Assembly: GCA_910587175.1 (NCBI GenBank) | Contig: CAJULH010000060.1 | Span: 1-8,459, forward strand | DNA from: Candidatus Gastranaerophilales bacterium | GTDB lineage: Bacteria; Cyanobacteriota; Vampirovibrionia; Gastranaerophilales; Gastranaerophilaceae | Length of the DNA: 8,459 bases | Reading direction: 5' to 3' | Shown: piece by piece, positions 5,314 through 8,459 of the stretch | How positions within the stretch are numbered: the first letter of the stretch is position 1 | Layout of the letters: the number at the start of each line of letters is the position of its first letter | Translations under genes and position numbers: made by a program | Notes under the pieces: model-generated | Told to the model about the DNA's origin: nothing | The model's database searches: none | What the model saw: the letters and a program-made list of their open reading frames with translations, nothing else

Positions 5314-6402
5314 ATGTGTGAAAATATGATGCTGAAGGAAATTTATGAAGAACCTTTTGTTTTTGAATATTTAATTAACAAATATATTAAAGATGGCAGG
5401 GTAGAAAGCTTTTTTCCTGAAAATTTTGACGAAGTAAAGTTTGTGGCATCAGGCTCATCTTATAATTGTGCAAGGCTTGGGCAGAAATTTTTTGAAAACA
5501 TTGCAAAATTAAAAACATCGTTTGAATATTCTTCAGAATTTAATGCAAACCAAAAAAGAACCGTCAACAAAGATGTTTTATATTTTTTTATAAGCCAATC
5601 CGGAGAAACGTATGATACAAAATGTGCGCTGGATTTAGTGAATAAGAACGGCGGTCATACTTTTTCGCTTGTAAATAATGATAATTCCTATATTTATAAC
5701 AATTGTGAATACAAAATGAATATTGAAGCCGGGGTTGAAAAATCCATTGCTGCGACGAAATCTTTTACGGGAGGGGTTTTGTGTCTTTGGCTTTTGGCTT
5801 TAGCGGCTGCGCAAAATAAAGGAATAGACATCAAAGAGTACATTTTTGATGTTGAAAATATTAAAGAGGATACAAAATTTGTCATAGAAAATACTGAAAA
5901 TATCGACAACGCCGCAGATATTTTAGCAAAGCTTAAGAGTTTTCCCCTGATAGGATACAGCTATAATTATGTTATAGCAAAAGAGGGTGCGCTCAAAATC
6001 AAAGAGACCTCATATATTGATGTAAATGCATACCCCACGGGCGAATTCTTGCATGGTCATACGGCAATTTTAAATGAGAACAGTGTTATTTTAGAACTTT
6101 TTTCGCATACAATGGGTGAATTTGAACGCAAAACACTTGAAAAAATAAGACGTGATTATGATCCGAAGATTATAACTGTTAGCGATATTGAATGCGGACA
6201 GGAAGATTTCAGCGCAGATATTTGCACGACAAAAGGCGATACAAAGTGCTTAACGGTTCTTTTTAAAAAGTTTGATAATGAAATTGTGACGATGTTGTCT
6301 TCCGTTATAGTATTGCAGCTTTTGGCATTAAAAATCGCTGTAAAACTTAACCGCAACGTGGATAAGCCCATCGGTCTAAATAAAGTTGTCGGTGAAAGTT
6401 AG
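5314..6402 (+). CDS. Stand-alone GlmS-type double-SIS sugar-phosphate isomerase/aminotransferase-like protein
   Basis: The 362 residues match the C-terminal isomerase half of glucosamine-6-phosphate synthase (GlmS) with no N-terminal glutaminase domain. It even starts with the linker-like MLKEIYEEP. SIS domain 1 has SGSSYN (46-51) and SQSGETYDT (94-102), the phosphate-binding loop. SIS domain 2 has KEGALKIKETSY (223-234) and GEFLHGH (243-249). Residues equivalent to E. coli GlmS S303, K485, E488, H504 and K603 are kept as S49, K228, E231, H247 and K357; the position of S401 is Ala (A147). Without a glutaminase domain the likely activities are ketose/aldose isomerisation or amino-sugar-phosphate deamination using free ammonia, as in NagB-II, AgaS or FrlB relatives, but the substrate cannot be read. 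It is cytoplasmic. It stands alone, divergent from hemW and convergent with the flagellar cluster, so neighbours do not reveal its pathway. Confidence 0.85.
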   Translation: MCENMMLKEIYEEPFVFEYLINKYIKDGRVESFFPENFDEVKFVASGSSYNCARLGQKFFENIAKLKTSFEYSSEFNANQKRTVNKDVLYFFISQSGETYDTKCALDLVNKNGGHTFSLVNNDNSYIYNNCEYKMNIEAGVEKSIAATKSFTGGVLCLWLLALAAAQNKGIDIKEYIFDVENIKEDTKFVIENTENIDNAADILAKLKSFPLIGYSYNYVIAKEGALKIKETSYIDVNAYPTGEFLHGHTAILNENSVILELFSHTMGEFERKTLEKIRRDYDPKIITVSDIECGQEDFSADICTTKGDTKCLTVLFKKFDNEIVTMLSSVIVLQLLALKIAVKLNRNVDKPIGLNKVVGES

Positions 6403-6409
6403 GAAAATG

Positions 6410-7243
6410 CTAATTCATTAAAGATATTGCATTTTGAAGAAGCTCTTTATAGCTTGAAATCAGCTTATTTGAAAGCTCAAGCTGCATCTTTGCCTGCTGG
6501 TAATATGATATGCTTCCTTTAAAATCCACATTTGAAAGCTCTAAAAGTCCGCTTCTGATTTCGCCTCTGCCCATAACGGGTTTTCCTGAATCTGCCGTTT
6601 CTACAAACTGTCCGGATTTAAATTCAAAAAGCCCTTCAGGATTGTGGAAATTCATAACAGAAAGTTTGTATAACGGGGTGCAATCCTTACCGTTATTAGC
6701 TTTTCCGTAAAGTATTCCGTCTTCTTTTATTTCATATTCATCATATTTTCCAAGATATTTACCGTTATCCGGGTCAATCCAAAGCTTGATTTCAGTTGTG
6801 GGGATTGAAAGCGCTCCGCCATCAGCGAGGCTTTTATCAAAGTCTTCCTGACTAAGAGATTTTGTCCCGCTCACAATTTCGCCTTTGTCGTTCATAATGT
6901 ACCCTTGTACTTTAGAACCGTCCGTTGCTTTGTAGACGCCCTCTGAATCAAATTTAAATTCGCCAAGGCGTGTATATGCAAGTTTTCCTTCATCATTTCT
7001 CAAAACAAAATACCCTGTGCCTTCTAAAAATACGTTTTCATCAGAAGTTCCGGGGATTGCTTTTCCCTGCATGGTTTTTTTCATATAACAGTCGCTGTAT
7101 GTTGAATCAAGAAAGGTTTTAAATGTGATTTTACTTTCTCTGTAACCCGGCGTGTACATATTCACCATATTTTCAGCAACGGCATCCATCCAGTTTTTAG
7201 TTGCTTTTTGAGTATTTAATGCGTTTACATAAGCATCATTCAT
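6410..7243 (-). CDS. Flagellar rod/hook protein of the FlgE/FlgF/FlgG family
   Basis: A 277-residue axial protein of the flagellum. The N-terminal rod domain (2-46) contains MDAVAENMVNMYTPGYRES, the equivalent of the family motif ANNxANxxTPGF. The central hook domain includes EGTGYFVLRNDEGKLAYTRLGEFKFDSEG in pieces from 74 to 102 and TDGSKVQGYI (107-116). The C-terminal domain (about 226-277) has SGLLELSNVDFKGSISYYQQ, matching the signature L-E-x-SNVD. Length fits FlgF/FlgG (about 250-260) better than a full FlgE hook (about 400), while the place after fliK is where FlgD/FlgE usually sit, so I leave the symbol open. The usual AQRAYEANSK helix reads QQAKMQLELSNK, a divergent form. It has no cleavable signal, as expected for the flagellar export route. 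AAGGAG (7251-7256) is a strong ribosome site, and the start overlaps fliK by 8 bp. Confidence 0.88.
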   Translation of the reverse strand: MNDAYVNALNTQKATKNWMDAVAENMVNMYTPGYRESKITFKTFLDSTYSDCYMKKTMQGKAIPGTSDENVFLEGTGYFVLRNDEGKLAYTRLGEFKFDSEGVYKATDGSKVQGYIMNDKGEIVSGTKSLSQEDFDKSLADGGALSIPTTEIKLWIDPDNGKYLGKYDEYEIKEDGILYGKANNGKDCTPLYKLSVMNFHNPEGLFEFKSGQFVETADSGKPVMGRGEIRSGLLELSNVDFKGSISYYQQAKMQLELSNKLISSYKELLQNAISLMN

Positions 7244-7922
7244 TGTTTTTCTCCTTGTTTTGCTGTTTGTTTTCTCTATGCTGCTGCTGTTTATAGCTCA
7301 AATTAGCGTATGGGATATTCTGTTCATCAAACCTTTGTTTTAAATAGGGTATATTATTTTTCAAATATTCTTCAACAGCTTTATCGCCCGGAATAAAGTG
7401 GGCGTTTATTTTTCCGTCCGTCAGTTTTAAAATAACCGTTACATTGTTGTCAAAATCAAGCCTTACCGCCTGTTTTGTATTTTGTGCTTTTAAAAGCAGG
7501 TTTGATAAGGTTTTTGAAACTTCTATGCTTTTATAATTCATAGCATCTATAATGCTGCCGTCATTTGATACGGTGTAATTGGTAACTCCTGCCTGATTTA
7601 AAACATTTATAAAAAACATTGCATCGCACTTTTCAATATTCAGTGTTTCAAGGTTTACAGTTTCGGCTATATCCATATCGGCAAGAATATCCTGAATATT
7701 ATAATTTACAGACGCATCCGGCAAAAGAGCATTATCGTCTTTTAAAAACTGTTCCAGTTCGGCTTTAAATGATGTAGTGTTGGAATTTTCAGCCAAAGTA
7801 TCTGTGTTTGTCATATTGTCTGAATAATCTATTGCACCTTTAAGTGTCCCGCCTAAAGCATTGTTGGCGTTTTGTCTGGTAAAGTTTTCATTAAAAGATT
7901 TTGTATGGGTTTCTATGTTCAT
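7236..7922 (-). CDS. fliK: Short FliK-like flagellar hook-length control protein
   Basis: A 228-residue protein. The recognisable part is the C-terminal Flg_hook-type domain at about 150-212: AVRLDFDNNVTVILKLTDGK, then INAHFIPGD, then YLKNNIPYLKQRFDEQNIPY. This follows the FliK pattern of an LRL strand, a G-K turn, an xAxF strand, and helix L-x-x-xLR-xLxxQ. A low-complexity Gln/Lys/Asn tail (212-228) ends it, as is common in FliK. The first 150 residues are Asn/Asp/Thr-rich and unassigned. FliK is secreted by the flagellar export apparatus, measures hook length and switches export to filament proteins. At 228 residues it is short for the family, which often exceeds 300; the missing length is in the N-terminal ruler part. 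AAAAAGG lies 7 bases before the ATG, and the start overlaps the fliJ stop as ATGA. Position between fliJ and a hook/rod gene supports the call. Confidence 0.75.
   Translation of the reverse strand: MNIETHTKSFNENFTRQNANNALGGTLKGAIDYSDNMTNTDTLAENSNTTSFKAELEQFLKDDNALLPDASVNYNIQDILADMDIAETVNLETLNIEKCDAMFFINVLNQAGVTNYTVSNDGSIIDAMNYKSIEVSKTLSNLLLKAQNTKQAVRLDFDNNVTVILKLTDGKINAHFIPGDKAVEEYLKNNIPYLKQRFDEQNIPYANLSYKQQQHRENKQQNKEKNNE
7251..7256 (-). promoter_or_regulatory. Strong ribosome binding site of the rod/hook gene inside fliK
   Basis: AAGGAG on the minus strand, 7 bases before the ATG at 7243 and inside the last codons of fliK. It supports this start and independent loading of ribosomes on the overlapping gene. 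Confidence 0.7.
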
Positions 7923-8404
7923 TCACTAACCTTTTTATTTTGAAGAATTTCTTCCAGTTCTTCTTCGCTGGCGTTTTCACGCGATTTCATAAAGTGTTTT
8001 TGTGAGCCTATTTCATTCAGGGTTTTTAGTTCACGCATTTTTTCTTCATAAAGATATTCTTCTTTTTTGTGTTCTTTATGTTTGTCTAAAACGTCAACTT
8101 CCATTTCCCGCTGTCTGAGAATTTCTTCTTCTTTATGAAGGATATCCAATGCTTCCTGTCTTTTTTGTTCAAGCTTTTCGCCTTCTTCATAAAGGTGTTT
8201 CAGAAATTTGTCAAAACCGTCATACATTCTGGGGTCGGATTTGCGCATGTTTATTCTTGTATCCTGAATGTTTTTATTGTTTTCATTAATAAGCCCTTCA
8301 ATCCTCATAACTTCTTTTTGACATTCCTGAACAACGGCGAGCTGTTCTTCTTTTTTTCTAATCCTTATTTCTAAGAATTTTTGGAGTCTGTAGTTAAAAG
8401 GCAT
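7919..8404 (-). CDS. fliJ: Flagellar export chaperone FliJ
   Basis: A 161-residue, almost wholly coiled-coil protein. The N-terminus PFNYRLQKFLEIRIRKKEEQ matches the FliJ signature F-x-Y-RLQKxLEiRxxxEe. The C-terminal helix LDKHKEHKKEEYLYEEKMRE, followed by ELKTLNEIGSQ, matches the family's LEKxKExxxxEYxxEexxREQKxLDEI. FliJ works at the cytoplasmic face of the flagellar type III export gate, with the FliI ATPase and FlhA, and handles export chaperones. Length is near the family norm (about 147) with a charged extension at the end (EEELEEILQNKK). The start ATG has no Shine-Dalgarno site. It is the first gene of the cluster visible here; fliI or other export genes may lie beyond the right edge. 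Its TGA overlaps the fliK ATG. Confidence 0.85.
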   Translation of the reverse strand: MPFNYRLQKFLEIRIRKKEEQLAVVQECQKEVMRIEGLINENNKNIQDTRINMRKSDPRMYDGFDKFLKHLYEEGEKLEQKRQEALDILHKEEEILRQREMEVDVLDKHKEHKKEEYLYEEKMRELKTLNEIGSQKHFMKSRENASEEELEEILQNKKVSE

Positions 8405-8436
8405 AATAATTACAATGTTTCAAGATACATTTTCAC

Positions 8437-8447
8437 ATTATATTATA
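8437..8447 (-). promoter_or_regulatory. Tandem TATAAT -10 elements upstream of fliJ
   Basis: The minus strand reads TATAATATAAT, two overlapping perfect -10 hexamers (8442-8447 and 8437-8442), 33-38 bases upstream of the fliJ ATG. A -35 at normal spacing would lie just past the right edge, so the promoter cannot be completed here. AT-rich chance matches are possible. Confidence 0.35.
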
Positions 8448-8459
8448 CGGTTTTTTGTA

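Noticed and set aside
5694..6371. Minus-strand frames inside the SIS gene (5694-5909, 6156-6371)
   Set aside because: Antisense shadows of a gene with full GlmS-type motifs.
6403..6409. Terminator in the 7 bp gap between the convergent SIS and rod/hook genes
   Set aside because: There is no room, and no GC-rich stem with a T-run overlaps the gene ends; only a 4 bp TTAG/CTAA stem is present.
8135..8374. Plus-strand Phe-rich frame of 79 residues
   Set aside because: Phe/Leu-rich reading of the complement of Lys/Glu-rich FliJ coiled-coil codons; not a membrane protein.

Overview
This is an AT-rich bacterial window made of four short transcription units, with no rRNA, tRNA, CRISPR array or recognisable insertion sequence. 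The organism is flagellated, uses the non-mevalonate (MEP) isoprenoid pathway and makes prepilin-type surface proteins. The prepilin helix, the lack of Shine-Dalgarno (SD) sites at several first genes and the gene content suggest a gut Vampirovibrionia/Melainabacteria lineage (Gastranaerophilales-like). That placement is inference from protein style, not a marker gene.

Layout. (1) Positions 1-2182, minus strand: one uninterrupted frame of at least 727 codons, open at the left edge. It encodes a type IV prepilin-like N-terminus followed by a very long glycine-rich region of the phage-tail-fibre/adhesin kind. The proline-rich plus-strand frames in this stretch are shadows of it. (2) 2183-2259: a divergent control region with a perfect 8+8 bp inverted repeat over the likely -35 of the prepilin gene. 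(3) 2260-2547, plus: a small XRE-family DNA-binding protein, the obvious candidate to bind that repeat. (4) 2589-5265, minus: hemW, a 117-residue zinc-ribbon-like protein of unknown role, and dxr, tightly packed with the last two overlapping. (5) 5266-5313: a 48 bp divergent promoter region with a palindromic -10 element. (6) 5314-6402, plus: a stand-alone GlmS-type sugar isomerase with two SIS domains and no glutaminase domain. (7) 6410-8404, minus: a flagellar cluster fliJ - fliK - FlgE/F/G-family gene, coupled by 4 and 8 bp overlaps and entering from beyond the right edge or from a promoter at 8437-8447.

The housekeeping and flagellar genes look ordinary, with some local oddities. The most interesting unit is the glycine-rich prepilin protein with its divergent regulator. 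It looks like a regulated surface or pilus-tip adhesin built from tail-fibre-like modules, and one segment has lysine and glycine codon use clearly different from the rest of the gene.
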